Below are positions 8,889 through 20,626 of a stretch of DNA of 64,000 nucleotides, piece after piece. Origin of the DNA: Acestrorhynchus altus (Eukaryota; Chordata; Actinopteri; Characiformes; Acestrorhynchidae); NCBI GenBank assembly GCA_034509495.1, contig CM067518.1, forward strand, positions 7,371,695 to 7,435,694, written 5' to 3'. The notes beneath the pieces were generated by a model, which was not told the origin of the DNA, searched no databases, and saw only the letters and a program-made list of their open reading frames with translations. Both the position numbers and the translations under genes were made by a program. Numbering within the stretch: position 1 is the stretch's first letter; every line of letters begins with the position of its first letter.

Positions 8889-10945
8889 AACTTGGCAATG
8901 GTAAATTTCACATGCAGATGTCATAAGTGGATTATGCCAGTGAGGTTTGAAAACTAATGTTTATCACTGTTGTTGTTGTTTTTTTTTCTTCTTCCTTAGG
9001 CTTGAAATGTTTGGATAAAATCATTGCATCATCTCCAACCATGGGAACTACTACTGGAAGAATGATTTAATATAATAATGAACAAGAAAGTGTACTTGAT
9101 GCATGTTTATTCTAGACACTACTTCTAAAGGGACAGACACACAACTGTTAGATGTGATATTGAACATGAGGTGGGTGAGTCCATCTGTTATCTCGGCCTT
9201 GGCCAAGATGCAGAGCGAACTTGGGATCGGGCCTTGAACAGTGTTTTCATGTGTCATAATGTTCCTTTATGTCAACAGCTTACAGATGTGGTACTGCACT
9301 TAACACAAAAACACAACTGATTATGCACTCCTGCTTACTCCACACGGCTGTTGACGTTCGTATCAACTGCTTTCGGGGTCAAACACTTAGGAGCGTTTCA
9401 TTGATTGTCCGAGATCTTGATGCCTAACAAGTGCCTCATATACTTGATCAGAATGCTGTTACACAAAGGTAGCATAGACCAAATAAAATAAGGGGAATTT
9501 GGCACAGAATGTTTTGTAAAATTTGAATGAGACGTTTCTATTTATGCTGTTCAGTAAAAACAAGGGTCTACTTTATGCCATGCAGCTTTGGAAAGATTTT
9601 GATCTAGCAATTAAAACCATTTTGTTTTTCCTGTTGGTGCAAACAACAGCTGCTGTTTTGTCTCGGAACAGAGACGCATGAAGCAATGGTGACGTACTGT
9701 GTACTTTTTATTTTAATTTTTTCTTCCCTCGCATTGGGATTCTGAATGCAGGCATTGCATAGAACCTCTTTACTGTGACAAAACCAGATATGCCATCCTC
9801 AGGTCTGATGGACAGTAGTTGATTGAACTGTGACATTTGTCTTTTCTTAGTTGCGCGCTAATCCAACTCTCTATGGAGGGCTTTCTTTTGGTTTGATGTT
9901 ACATTTTCACACACCTGAATTGTTTCTATTTTTCCCCTTTTGGTGGTGTTATCCATGTGTCTTTTGCAGAATCAAGTCAAGTTTGTGTATTTATTTTCTA
10001 ACAGATGTTTCATTCTGACTTGGCGATGCTTGTATGACAAAAAAAAAAAAAATACTGAATGAGCTAATGGCATCATTACAGCTTATGACAGTTGCTTATC
10101 TACTGATCTGTCTGTAATGGTCTGCTTTTTCAGAAACTACCTTCTTCACCTCCTTTAAGGATGGGTGGGTTCTTAGCATCCGAATGTTAACTTATTTGCT
10201 TATATTTAAGGGGCTTTTGACCTTTGTGACCTTTGTCAGAAACCTTTCCTGATATAAACTTGAAAAAATTCTTTGTATTTCTTGTGCTGTTCCACTGGAA
10301 GAAAAGGCAGGAATTGCTGCTTTTTTCCTTTTTTGTTCTTTGGCCACTGTGTAAAACAGCTCAACTGAAAGAATTGATTGCTGTCAATATTTAACGTGCT
10401 GGCCGCTTCAGTGGTTCAGAGTAATAATAAGAATGTGCATCGAGTCCAGCCTCTGTTCTCTCAAATGTAACTCCCTTTTTAAGTAGTGTTTTGCATAGCT
10501 AAGTTTGGAAGGTTAGCGGTAACACTGAGGTGTACATGTAAATATGTATTTGTTTTGATTTCTTCCCCACCTTTGTGGTTATTTTTATTTTTCTGCACTT
10601 TCTCTTATTTCTTTTTTTTTTTTTTTTCCTTTTTCTTTTTTGATTATTTGCAGCAGTGGATTTCTGGTCCAATCTGTGGGACTTCATGTACTGCATGAAG
10701 CAGGGTAAACACAAAATGTGCAGAGCATGGTGCCCCTATGATTTCAGGAAAATAGTAACTTTTTTGGGCCTACAGGGACATAAGCCGCAACAGGGAATTC
10801 AGCACCAGTTCCAACCCAACAAGTTAGGAGTGTTCATACATACGTTCTGGTCTTTATCAGCTTTTGTAACCATGTTGTGAAACTGAGACCAAGTGTATTC
10901 TAGGCTGTTCCGTTGCAAAAATAAAGCAATTGTGTGTATTAGTAA
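8889..10945 (+). other. znf217: znf217 3' UTR with probable 99-base intron
   Basis: Donor 'caatg|gtaaat' at 8900/8901 and a long pyrimidine tract ending in AG at 8998-8999 outline a small intron (8901-8999), 12 bases beyond the stop and so not expected to trigger nonsense-mediated decay. The remaining 2 kb is AU-rich with no ORF of note. A Pumilio-type TGTAAATA lies at 10537-10544. An earlier AATAAA is at 9482-9487. Confidence 0.6.
10920..10925 (+). terminator. poly(A) signal of znf217
   Basis: AATAAA is followed by a GT-rich then T-rich stretch from about 10930, the usual arrangement for a cleavage site near 10,945. It gives a 3' UTR of about 2 kb. An alternative hexamer at 9482-9487 could give a shorter form. 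Confidence 0.6.
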
Positions 10946-11309
10946 TTTCTTTCTCTGTTTTTGTTTTTGTTTTATTGTTTGTCATTTTGGCTAAATAGAT
11001 GTTTAGGGAATGAAGGTGCTTTTCCAAAGTTACATGATTCATTCCATTTCATCTAGGGTTTAACTGCTAGGAAGGATTTTCTGAAGATATTTTCTATTAT
11101 ATTCTGTCAACACATGTTCTAATTTCACTATAATATGGTAAGTGTTATGTACTGCTGCTTTTGATTTAATGCCAGGGCCGCACAGTGGTGTTTTCTAATC
11201 TATTTGGTAACATATAAAAACGTAACTGCTGTAGCAATGAAACCTTATGTTGTAGAGTCCTCGTTGTTTTTGCACAGTTTGTGTTGGTCATTCTCTAGCT
11301 CTTCATTAC

Positions 11310-11400
11310 TGCTCACAGAATGCTTTTGGCTGGATATTTCTGGTTGGTGGACATTCTAACAGTCACACTGAGATGTTTAGGAACTGCAGCATTGTTGTCA
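11310..11400 (+). repeat. degraded fragment of foldback repeat family F1
   Basis: The words 'ggctggatatttctggttgg' and 'actgagatgtttaggaactgcagcattg' match part of the family also found at 33.3, 34.8, 41.0 and 50.1 kb. This copy is short and decayed. Confidence 0.5.
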
Positions 11401-11479
11401 AAATGACTGTGTACAGTAAAGCACGTTGAAGATGAAAGGATTTCTAAAAGGCATAAAAGTAAATAGTGTTTTTTTTTTG

Positions 11480-11965
11480 TCTACCAGTTTCTAGAAAATA
11501 AAATTGACAGTTTGAATATTACACAATCATCTACTTTGTAATTTTGCTGCTGTTCACTATGATCAGTGGCAGAACTTTTTGCTTTCAGTATCTGGTGTGA
11601 CCCCCTTGTCCAGCAGTAAATGCAACTAAATATTTACAGTAACTGTGGGTTAGTCCTGCACTAATTGTAGCCAATTCCTCCATACAACAGCTTTAAATGT
11701 TGGTGGGTTTCCTCCAAACCAAACCAAATGGAATGATTGCTTCAGGTTCTTCAAAAACCATTCTTTGGTATAAGGAAATGAGTGCTAAGAGTTATCTTGC
11801 TACATGATCCATATTCTTGTGAGATTCAGCTTGTGGACAGATGTCTTGACATTTTCATTGTTCCATCAGTGATGGCAAGCAGTCCTGGCCCAGATGCAGC
11901 GAAATATAATGTTGCCACCACCACCACTGTGTTTCACCAATAGCATATAGCTTTTATGGTGGAAT
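11480..11965 (-). pseudogene. Tc1-like transposase relic A
   Basis: Read on the minus strand this is a decayed Tc1/mariner transposase. Recognisable phrases on the plus strand include 'cttgtccagcagtaaatgca', 'caattcctccatacaacagc', 'gtggacagatgtcttgacat' and 'gatggcaagcagtcctggcc', in the order expected for a common fish Tc1 family. Internal deletions and stops leave no usable frame. It lies about 0.5 kb beyond the znf217 poly(A) site. Confidence 0.75.
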
Positions 11966-12386
11966 AAAAGAAGTAATATTTCTTCATTTTCTTCATTGTT
12001 CTGGTTCAGTAAAGACATGATTGCTTCATACAATATTTAACTCCAGGTCAGGAATTATGCCTGACTCTAGAATAAATTTACTTTTGCATGGACAACTGTT
12101 TAGAAACATGTGTTGTCCTGTCTGGGAATCTTGTCTATTTGTCCATATGCACATCTTTACTGAGCTAGTGGATAACACATTCATGGAAAGGAGTGTGAAC
12201 TTTTTATTTACAGTTTAGTTACTGGCCGAAACCTCAAACACTCAGTTACGCTCAGTAACAGTAATGTGCAGCAGTTACTAAATGTAGCTGGACACAAATT
12301 TTTATTTAATGAAGCTGCATGATTTTCTGATACAAGCACGTCATAGAAAACCACTAAACATGAGCTCAAGGCCAGATACTAAGCAC

Positions 12387-12497
12387 TGTTTCTCAACCCT
12401 GGTCCTGAAGGGACACACCTGATTTGTTGAATCAGGTGTGTAGGAAACATGGGCTGGGTAGGGGTGCCTCCAGGACTAGGGTTAAGAAACACTGGAC
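12387..12497. mobile_element. hAT-type MITE
   Basis: The ends 'tgtttctcaaccctggtcct' and the inverse 'aggactagggttaagaaaca' form terminal inverted repeats, with a second inner foldback 'acacctgattt...aatcaggtgtgt'. This matches a short non-autonomous hAT-like element common in fish. No exact 8-bp target duplication is visible. Confidence 0.7.
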
Positions 12498-12922
12498 TAG
12501 TATCAAAAGTATGAAAGTCCCTTATCATGAAGCAGTGGAATTTCATCTTCTGGAGTGATGATCCTCTATCCAATACATTTAGAATGACTAAGAACAGTGA
12601 TTTCTTTATGAATACAATGAGTTCTATCAAACCTCCCCATAATAAACCTTTATATATGGAGACACATTAAATGAGCAGGTCCAAATTGTGTTTTTGACCT
12701 TTTCCTCTAGGGTTCTTTCTTACTTAGGAGTAAAATTCCAACATTCCACCAGATTTCAGTACTGTCCTGTCAGGCCACATACCAACACTGTTTGGTGAGT
12801 TCCCTACCAAACTATGAACGAAAGAATTGAAAAGGGTGTTTTCATAAAACAGTGGACAGGGAAATAATGAAACAAGTGGAGTCAGTTCTGCCAGTTCTGA
12901 CACGTTTGGTCTGTCTTTTGGG

Positions 12923-12925
<3 letters not shown>

Positions 12926-12997
<72 letters not shown>
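12926..12997. repeat. (TA)n microsatellite
   Basis: About 36 TA units. The 32 bases at 12888-12919 just before it recur inverted at 1109-1140 next to another TA tract. Confidence 0.95.
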
Positions 12998-13000
<3 letters not shown>

Positions 13001-13087
13001 TAGTTTTATTGAAAAGACTATCTACTTGCCAGATATTCACATTAGTGCATGGCTAGTGCCAAAGAAGGCATTTCCTGTGTTTGTTCT

Positions 13088-13780
13088 TTAACCTTTTAGA
13101 ACCCTAGCCAGTCTGTAGGATGTTCTGGTTTTCCACATATTTTTGTTATTTATATAAGTTTTTTATAGAAGACAATACATATGCCAAATAATGTTATTTT
13201 CAGGAGATCACAGGCTTCTCAAATGTGTCTTCATTTGAAATGTAAATATTTGTATCAAACATTTACTTGTGCCTACACTAGTTTGTGTTTTTATTTATTT
13301 ATTTATTTGAAGAAGAAGGCTAGCTTAAAAGGCCTTAAAACATTTTACATCTCATAAATCCGTTTGGAAATTGATCATGCAGAGTTTTTTTTTAGCTGAA
13401 AATGCAAGCATGGTGAGGAGTTTTTTTAAGTGATTACATTGACATTAATATTTATAATATATATTCATCATTTTAACAATTATCCCGTCTCAGGACTTTT
13501 ATTCTGAAATCAACATTGTGTGAGCAAACATTTCTTCCTTCTTAATTTCCTTCATAACCAATAGCTGGGTGACATCATTGTCCCGACTGCTCTCACTGAT
13601 CAGTCACAGTCAGTAAACAAGCTCTGGAAGCTTCTTCGGCATTTAAGATAGAATTTCATTCGGTTGGAATTGAGTGAATTTTAGCTGCTTTGTGAGTTGG
13701 ATTATTCACTGATAATTCAACACACAGTGATGAATTTTTAGATCTTGTAGTTTGTTATGATACTATATAATTATATAAGG
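13088..13780 (+). repeat. dispersed repeat family F2, copy 1
   Basis: It starts near 'aaccttttagaaccctagcc' and includes 'gtcttcatttgaaatgtaaa', 'caggacttttattctgaaat' and 'ggattattcactgataattc'. The same words in the same order occur at 38.4-38.9 kb, 62.85-63.43 kb and, inverted, at 39.87-40.68 and 46.1-46.96 kb. It has no coding potential. The family is not one I can name. Confidence 0.65.
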
Positions 13781-14330
13781 AAATGTGGCAGTGACATTCA
13801 GTAGGTTGTTTTTTGTTTTTGATTCAGTCTCAGGAAAAAAGCATGAGCTTTTTGATGAGTGCTAATCAAATGATAGAGGTACACAAGAGTGATACAACAG
13901 TTCAGTCTGTGATATAATAATTACCAGTCAGATAAGAAATGGCCAGTGTTCATTCCTGAAGATCATGGCAAGTAATATCAGTTGTTACCTAATAATATTC
14001 ATGCATTCTGAGTAAAACAAAAAATTAGAAATAGAGCAAAATGTTAAAAATAATGATAGTGAATATTGACATCACAAATCAAATGAGAGCAGACTTTTTC
14101 TGAACCTTAGTCACAATATCTGGACTCATCTATAACAATGCATTAACCTATGTTTATATTGTTGATATTGTCATTCCTACACGTCTTTCAGAAAATGTTT
14201 TGGTATTCATACATTAATTTCTTTTGAACTGAAGCAACAACAGAAAACAAGGGAAAAGTCCAATCTGATTCTCATTCCAGAACACTTTTAGAAACAATAG
14301 TTAAAATCAATACTAACAACAAATGAGTAT
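13781..14330. other. AT-rich intergenic DNA
   Basis: No gene or recognised repeat is seen. Confidence 0.5.
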
Positions 14331-14334
14331 CTTA

Positions 14335-14750
14335 CACCTCTCAGCTGGAATTCTGACCATTCTTCTTTTGTGCTCCATGTCTCTCAGCTTCTCCTAACTG
14401 CTATTTTCAGATCTCTCTACAGATGTTCTGTAGGATTTCGTTTTGGACTCACCACTGTGGGCCACTTCAGAACTCTCCAGTGATTTCATACTTTGAAAGA
14501 TTTGAGTCATTGTCCTGCTGGAAGACCCATGACCTCTGGAGAAGACTGACACAGGCCCTACATTTTGCTGGAAAATTCTTTTTAGTCTTCATATTTCAAG
14601 ACATCTAACACCAGAAGCAGCAAAACAACCACAAAACATATCTGAAACTTCACCATGTTTGACTGTAGTGACCTGGTACAATAATAGGCTCTACCAATAA
14701 GCTCTGATTTAGTCTGTCCAGAGGACCTTCTCCCTGAAGGATTGTGTCTT
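14335..14750 (-). pseudogene. Tc1-like transposase relic B
   Basis: The plus strand shows 'tcattgtcctgctggaagac', 'ccaccatgtttgactgtagt'-like wording and 'gtctgtccagaggaccttct', the reverse of a well-known fish Tc1 transposase. Frameshifts and deletions break it. A LINE 3' end abuts it at about 14,755, so the LINE probably inserted into it. Confidence 0.72.
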
Positions 14751-14754
14751 CCTT

Positions 14755-15505
14755 TTTGAGATTTATTGTCATTTGCAGCCCATGTGGTACATGAGGTGGA
14801 CGGAAATGATGATCTCAAGGTCCCAGTTACACCCAAAAAGCAATGTATGTAAAAATAGAAATAAACAGTATATAAAAATATAGATAATTATGTTAAGTAA
14901 ATACAATAACAAATTAAATACAATAACAATAAATAAATAGTAATAATAAAAAATAAACAGCAACATGAATCACAGTTGTGAAGATGAGTTTGAATACAGC
15001 AGTTATGAGTGAAGAGAAGGAAACAGCAGCATGGATAAAGTTTTGAGTGTCCAGTTAAAGTCTCAAGCAGTGTTTCTCTACTTAGAATTTAAAATCTTAC
15101 AGCTTCAAAGGAAGAAGCTGTTCCTCAGTCTGGTGGTCCTACACCTAATGCTTCTCAGCCCCTGCCTGAGGTGAGCAGGGCAAAAAGTGTGTGTGTGCTG
15201 GGTGAATGAGGTACTTCATGATGTAATTGGTCCCCTTGTTGCATCTGGAAGTGTAAATGTCTGTGGTGGTGGAAGGCTGACTCCTGATGCCGCTCCTGAT
15301 CAGACTGGAAGTGCTGTTGCCCCAGGTGAGGGTGTTACTCAGGTGCACACCCAAGTACGTGAAACTGGAGACCACTTCCATCACCCCATTCGATGGGGGG
15401 ATGAGTCTGTCTGCCCTTCCTGAAGTCCACAATCATGTCCTTCATCTTCTTCACAATGATGCAGAGATTATTGTCCTTGCACCTACCCTCCAGGTGTTTC
15501 TAGGG
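14755..15505 (-). pseudogene. 5'-truncated CR1/L2-type LINE fragment
   Basis: On the minus strand a 95-residue open stretch (15145-15432) includes VVSSFTYLGVHLSNTLTWG, the conserved block that follows the reverse transcriptase domain in CR1/L2-like non-LTR elements. It is followed by a decayed 'LLPSGRR'-type region (near 15,115-15,180). The 3' end on this strand is 'tgcaaatgacaataaatctc' near 14,755-14,775, typical of such LINE tails, which lack poly(A). The exact clade is not settled. Confidence 0.7.
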
Positions 15506-15518
15506 TGTGTTTTATAAT

Positions 15519-15735
15519 TATCTAGTAGTGCGTTTTTACATTTGGCCATTGTGTATTTGGAGCCCATTCACACTCTACAACTCATCTGCTAGAAAAGAAA
15601 TGGGCTTATTAGGTGTTGTTTTGACAGCATCAATATCAGAAAACATTTTCTAATGTGCTCCCCTCAAGTGCTGATTTGTGTCTTCGACCTGTCTCTATAC
15701 TGCTGTTTTCCCTCCCTTTACCTTGTTAAGTTAAG
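15519..15735. repeat. duplicated non-coding block, copy 1
   Basis: About 215 bases from 'tctagtagtgcgtttttaca' to 'ctccctttaccttgttaag' match 18171-18395 in direct orientation with scattered differences and small indels. Shared core words include 'tttggccattgtgtattt' and 'cagaaaacattttctaatgt'. No protein is encoded. It is either a local duplication or an uncatalogued dispersed repeat. Confidence 0.7.
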
Positions 15736-16369
15736 ATAGATCATACTTTGCATTGTGGGCTTTGGCTCTTTCATCCTGAGAGAGTATTTTGCTCTTATTT
15801 GTTTCTCCATACCCAGTGTGCACAGACATGCACAGACACAAAGCTTAACAATATTTCTCCATTTGCTGGTAGAACGTGTGATTTCTGAGTGGCCTGTTAC
15901 TTCCCACACATACAAATTTAAGTCAAAATCATTGCATCATTGAAATAAAGCTATGTCTTATTTTTGTGTGGAATAACATTAGATTATTCCATTAATTATC
16001 ATTAAGGTTATGGCTGAACTTTATTAATCTAGGGTCCTTTAATCTAAAATACATTTCAACATGTATCAAAATGATCATTCTACTTTTTCAATGTAGTGAA
16101 GTCTGTGCAATAGCACACAGTGTCCATTAAGATGCAGTATATGGTCAAAGAGAACCTCACTGTCAGTGAAATTCGTTGATTGGTATGGTTTTAGACACAC
16201 TGTCTGAAACCTGAGTTTTAGATACAGTGCAGCATTAGAAAGCCATCACATATTATTACAGCTGCTCTTTATTCCAAACAGCAGTCCTGAAAATGGTCAA
16301 CATTTTGACAAATATGCAAGAATTCTGCTTAAAATGAAATGCTTTTAATGGACATGGTGCATTTTTATG

Positions 16370-16500
16370 TTTTGTTTTGGGCTGCACCCAGCATCATGAA
16401 CGGCTGATGTGAAGCTTGTGGCAGAGCCCATCACAATGGTACATTCTGACGGCAGTAAATTATAAGGGACAGTCTCTGGCACATTAAACACTCCCGAGAG

Positions 16501-16541
<41 letters not shown>

Positions 16542-16720
16542 ATCCCCTCCCCTTATACTATAAAGCACATCTGCTTGCTGTCTTCCCCAGGGCCTTAGCT
16601 GTAATCTATTGCATTAGCTCACATTAGTGCATATCGCCCATGGGCCTCGATAATCACAAACACAAAATGAGCATTTCACTTAGCGTCACCCTGGCAGGCC
16701 TTCAGACTCTGTGCGTCTGC
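16370..16720. promoter_or_regulatory. candidate conserved non-coding element 1
   Basis: This island is richer in GC and poorer in repeats than its surroundings apart from a (CT)n run. It has long unique words such as 'ctcacattagtgcatatcgc' and 'gcatttcacttagcgtcacc'. It is proposed as regulatory only from texture and its place in the znf217-side gene desert. Confidence 0.3.
16506..16540. repeat. (CT)n microsatellite
   Basis: About 17 CT units inside candidate element 1. Confidence 0.9.
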
Positions 16721-17708
16721 GTGGCATGAGGGGGGAAAGGAAGCACAAACTTCTGCCTATGACACACTTCCTGCTTTCTCTAATCTGTCCAGACCAAAGC
16801 CAAGTCTTAGAGCTTTCCACCTCTGAAGTCTTGCTTAAGGGGTTTATGTGGAAAAATGGGCCTTTTACGAGGTTTACACTCCCTTTTCTTTGACTTTTTC
16901 CTGTGGTTATTTGTTTTGCCCTCCTTCACAGCACGTTCTGTGGGACCTACTGTGTCCACTACGTAGTACATGAACACTTGATTGGTAGATATTCTGATGC
17001 CCTATAAATGAGTAATTGTAATTACAGGATACCATACCATACCATGGAAGATACAGTATTTTTTAAGCCACGAAATCCAATATATCTCCTTAAAGGTCAG
17101 TGTGGTAGGCCTACAACCTGTCACTGACAAATGACATTCTGGGTTAATCCCCATTCTGGAGGTGTTCTGAGTCACGCTGAGTCACTTTATTTCAAATTTG
17201 AACCTTCCTTTAAAGCTGAAACTGTGTTGCATTTTGTGTCGCGGTTGGTTTTCCGTCTTCTGAAGTAGATAATGGTAATGTTAAATCCATGCATTGTTAT
17301 TTGGGTTTAACAATGTTACTCTAGGACTATATCACTGTTATCAGCAATTACACCGCTTCACATCTCTGTGCTGAGGTTTTTATGCTCCTCCAATCCTCGC
17401 CGGACATTAGGCACGCTGCCACAGTACTTCCCCTACAGGGACTTTAGTTCATGGAAAGACCATTTTACCTCTATGCAAAACATTTTTTTGGACAATAAGT
17501 ACTTTTAATTATTTTCATAAACATGGGTTTGGGCTATTTACCCACTTTTGTTATAATTCTTGATTTCAGAACAAGCATTAGACAGGTGTGAAGACTAGTT
17601 TTGGACAGTCTTCAGTAAAAGAAAGTAAAAGAAAGATAATTACATCAAGCTATAAACAGGAAAAACCTGAATGCAAATAAAATATAAATAAATTGTAATT
17701 ATATATAT

Positions 17709-17712
<4 letters not shown>
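16720..17712. other. intergenic, nothing assigned
   Basis: Mostly AT-rich unique-looking sequence with no gene or clear repeat. Confidence 0.5.
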
Positions 17713-17779
<67 letters not shown>

Positions 17780-17780
17780 C
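17713..17780. repeat. (CA)n(TA)n compound microsatellite
   Basis: About 26 CA units run directly into about eight TA units. Confidence 0.95.
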
Positions 17781-18170
17781 TAGTTCAGAGCTCCTTCTCA
17801 GTAATTTCAAGTGTACACAAATTTAGTTTTGAAGAACACTCAAACAGAGCAAACAGAGGCTTTTAAATGTATTTGAATAATCAAAGAAAGAGTAATTGTG
17901 CAGCATTTGTTAATCACTTGTTTAGTTTAGTGGATCAAATATGTTTGATGAACAGATCACATCAAAATTGATCAGTAACAACACACATTCACATTAGAAA
18001 AGCCATGTTGCTGTATCAAAAATACTTCATTGAGTCCAGAGAGAAACTGCAATTAATGACGAAATGAAGTATACGATGCAAACAGGAAATAATCCATATT
18101 TCCATATCATAAACTTTATTAATGAGGAACATGTATTAGTGCAACACGATTTTCTTTTAATATCACGGTA

Positions 18171-18395
18171 AATCCAGTAGTGTGTTTTATTCATTTGGCC
18201 ATTGTGTATTTGAGCCTAGTCCGCTGTATAACTCCTCTGCTAGACTTGGTGTGAAATGGGATTATAAGGTGTTGTTTTGAGAACATCATCAGAAAACATT
18301 TTCTAATGTCCTCCTCAGTGCTGATTTAGGGTCCTCGGCCTGGCCCTCTATTAGCTCCTAACTGCTGTTTTCCTCCTTTTACCTTTGTTTGTTAC
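18171..18395. repeat. duplicated non-coding block, copy 2
   Basis: Direct-oriented partner of 15519-15735. It runs from 'ccagtagtgtgttttattca' to 'ccttttacctttgtttgtta'. Copy 2 continues without a break into a GC-rich candidate regulatory island at 18,396-18,565, which copy 1 lacks. Confidence 0.7.
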
Positions 18396-18565
18396 AGGTG
18401 GAGGCTATTTCGTGGCCAGGGTCAACCCCTGAGGAAGAGAGATTTATTTTGGTGGAGCCCCCCGCTTTATTCGCTCCAGGAGGTGCTGTGTTTTTCTGCT
18501 GACGAAGGGATCCGCCGCTGCATGCTCTGGGCCGCACACAATGGCCTGCACGGCAGGTAATGTAC
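18396..18565. promoter_or_regulatory. candidate conserved non-coding element 2
   Basis: A GC-rich island with words such as 'ggagccccccgctttattcg' and 'gctctgggccgcacacaatg' in an AT-rich setting. No ORF explains it. Proposed from composition only. Confidence 0.3.
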
Positions 18566-18884
18566 AGAATGAATAGTAACACTGTTAGATCTTAATTAGA
18601 GCTATGTGCAACAAGGGGCCATGGCACATGTTGTTATCCCATTTCCTCTTGGAAGTATTTAGGAAAGAGGTTTTACTATTCGAGCTGTACGAGGTACAGG
18701 ATTTGTTGAAGGGAAAAAATGGAGGCAAGGCTTTTTTCCTCGGAGGACCTGCACCAATGATAGAACTGCAGTAAACGTTACATTGGCCATTTCTACCCAG
18801 AAAGCAAAAGAGAAAGAAAAATAAGATCAAACTAAAAGATCAAACCACAGAGGGAACCTCCTGTTGGACCACCAAAACTGCTCT

Positions 18885-19330
18885 ACTCAGTATGGACAAA
18901 AGTACTGGGACACCTGCTCATTCATTGTTTCTGAAATCAAGTGAATTAAAATCTGAAATCAAGTGAATTCAAATGAATTTATCCTGGTTTTGTTGGAGTA
19001 TCTGTCTCTAATGTCTAAGGGAGGATTTCTAATAGATTTTGGAACATTGCTGTGAGGATTTGATTGCATTCTAGAAGAGATCTAGTGAAGTCACCCCAGA
19101 TCTAGGATCCTGCAGCGCTGGATGGAACACTCATTCCAGAGAGCACAGTTCCACTGGTCCACAGCTCAGTGCTGATTTATACCCATCTAGCCCACACCTG
19201 GAATTAAGTGTGGTTCAGTTTATTTGTCTATAGAGTCCTATAAGGCAAGCTGAGTGCATTTGCACATGTGTGTCAGCAATGGGTGCAACTAGCTAATGCA
19301 TTCGGTACCAGTGGTTTCCACAAACATCTG
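18885..19330. mobile_element. internally deleted Tc1-like element (copy 1)
   Basis: The left end 'tatggacaaaagtactggga' followed by 'cacctgctcattcattgttt' is the inverted-repeat end of a common fish Tc1 element. The interior keeps only pieces, such as 'gagcacagttccactggtcc'. A second copy with the same central junctions occurs at 29705-30030, so it is probably a non-autonomous family. Confidence 0.7.
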
Positions 19331-20530
19331 GCTATATTACACTAACAGAACATACAAAACTATACAAAGTGTGTCTGAAGTTTAAATAAAAGACATCATG
19401 AACGTGAATGTCATAGCAATATTGGGCTTTTTGCAGATTCCAGGATCACCACGTCAAACATAAGGTTTTGCAAATATTAGTACAGTTTATTTAGAGGTGT
19501 AGCCCCTTTGACAAGTTCTTCTGAACAAGACAAACTATCAATCCTTAGCTGAGAGGAATTGTCTAGATGGTCAGAAACAACACGAGAACTATTAAGAGCA
19601 TGGGTCTTCAGTGAATTGGAAGCTGCTGGATGGTTGATGGTATTTTCACTCTCACAGAAAATGTATTAATATAACATTATTTCAAATGGAGTAAATGGTT
19701 AAACATGTTTTTGCTTTACATGGACATGGAAGTTATTTTTACATTTTGGGCCGAATCTCAAATTCAATAATCTCAAGAATAGTCTCACAGTTCAAACCTT
19801 TGTAAATTAAAAGAAATGCATATCACTTGTAAAACATGTGATGTTCAAATTAGAATTTGGCTTCAGTCTATTTTTGTAAATAGTGACCTTTTTTCATTTT
19901 CATTTTTTTTCATTTATTGTTATAAGTGTGGCAAAATTTTGTCACTGAAAACTAATGTCTTCCATGTTCTGAGGCTGTGGATCTCAGAGACTGAAAATCA
20001 TGTCCTCTATTCTGACACTGTATCCAGATTTTAAATTGAACAGTTCAACAGGCAGTTTTTTTTAGTTGAAGAAAGCCATTTAAGGTCATGTTATTTTAAG
20101 GCCCATGTGAAGTCCATGACGTGTACGTGGTAAAATTCTGTCCAGAATGGTTTAAATCGGTGATACATCTGTGTGTCCACCACGATGGAACAGCCAAGTT
20201 TCACTCTTAAACAAATGCATGGCTACAGAGTTTCTCAAGATAATATCAGCCCTAATTTCAGACATTATTTCATCTCTTGATAGATTTTATAGTTGTCTGG
20301 AGACATTCTGTACTGATGCTAAAAAATGAGTTATTTTTACATTTGTACTTTTTTTTTTTTTTAAAGTTAAATAGAAAACACTGAAAATAATACATATTTT
20401 GTGTAACATAATGTCCTATAGTGTGACACACTAAAAGCACCAATGTTTTTTTAAATCTCAAAATTTCAATATAATTATCATTTATCTTTATGCATTTTTT
20501 GAAAATGTCTAGTAAGTTCAACAAGTCATG

Positions 20531-20532
<2 letters not shown>
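19331..20532. other. AT-rich intergenic DNA
   Basis: No gene or assigned repeat is seen. Confidence 0.5.

Positions 20533-20623
<91 letters not shown>
20533..20623. repeat. (TA)n microsatellite
   Basis: About 45 uninterrupted TA units. Confidence 0.95.

Positions 20624-20626
<3 letters not shown>

Noticed and set aside
12387..12497. 8-bp target duplication for the hAT-type MITE
   Set aside because: The flanks share only a partial 'acta(a)g'-like word, not an exact 8-base repeat.
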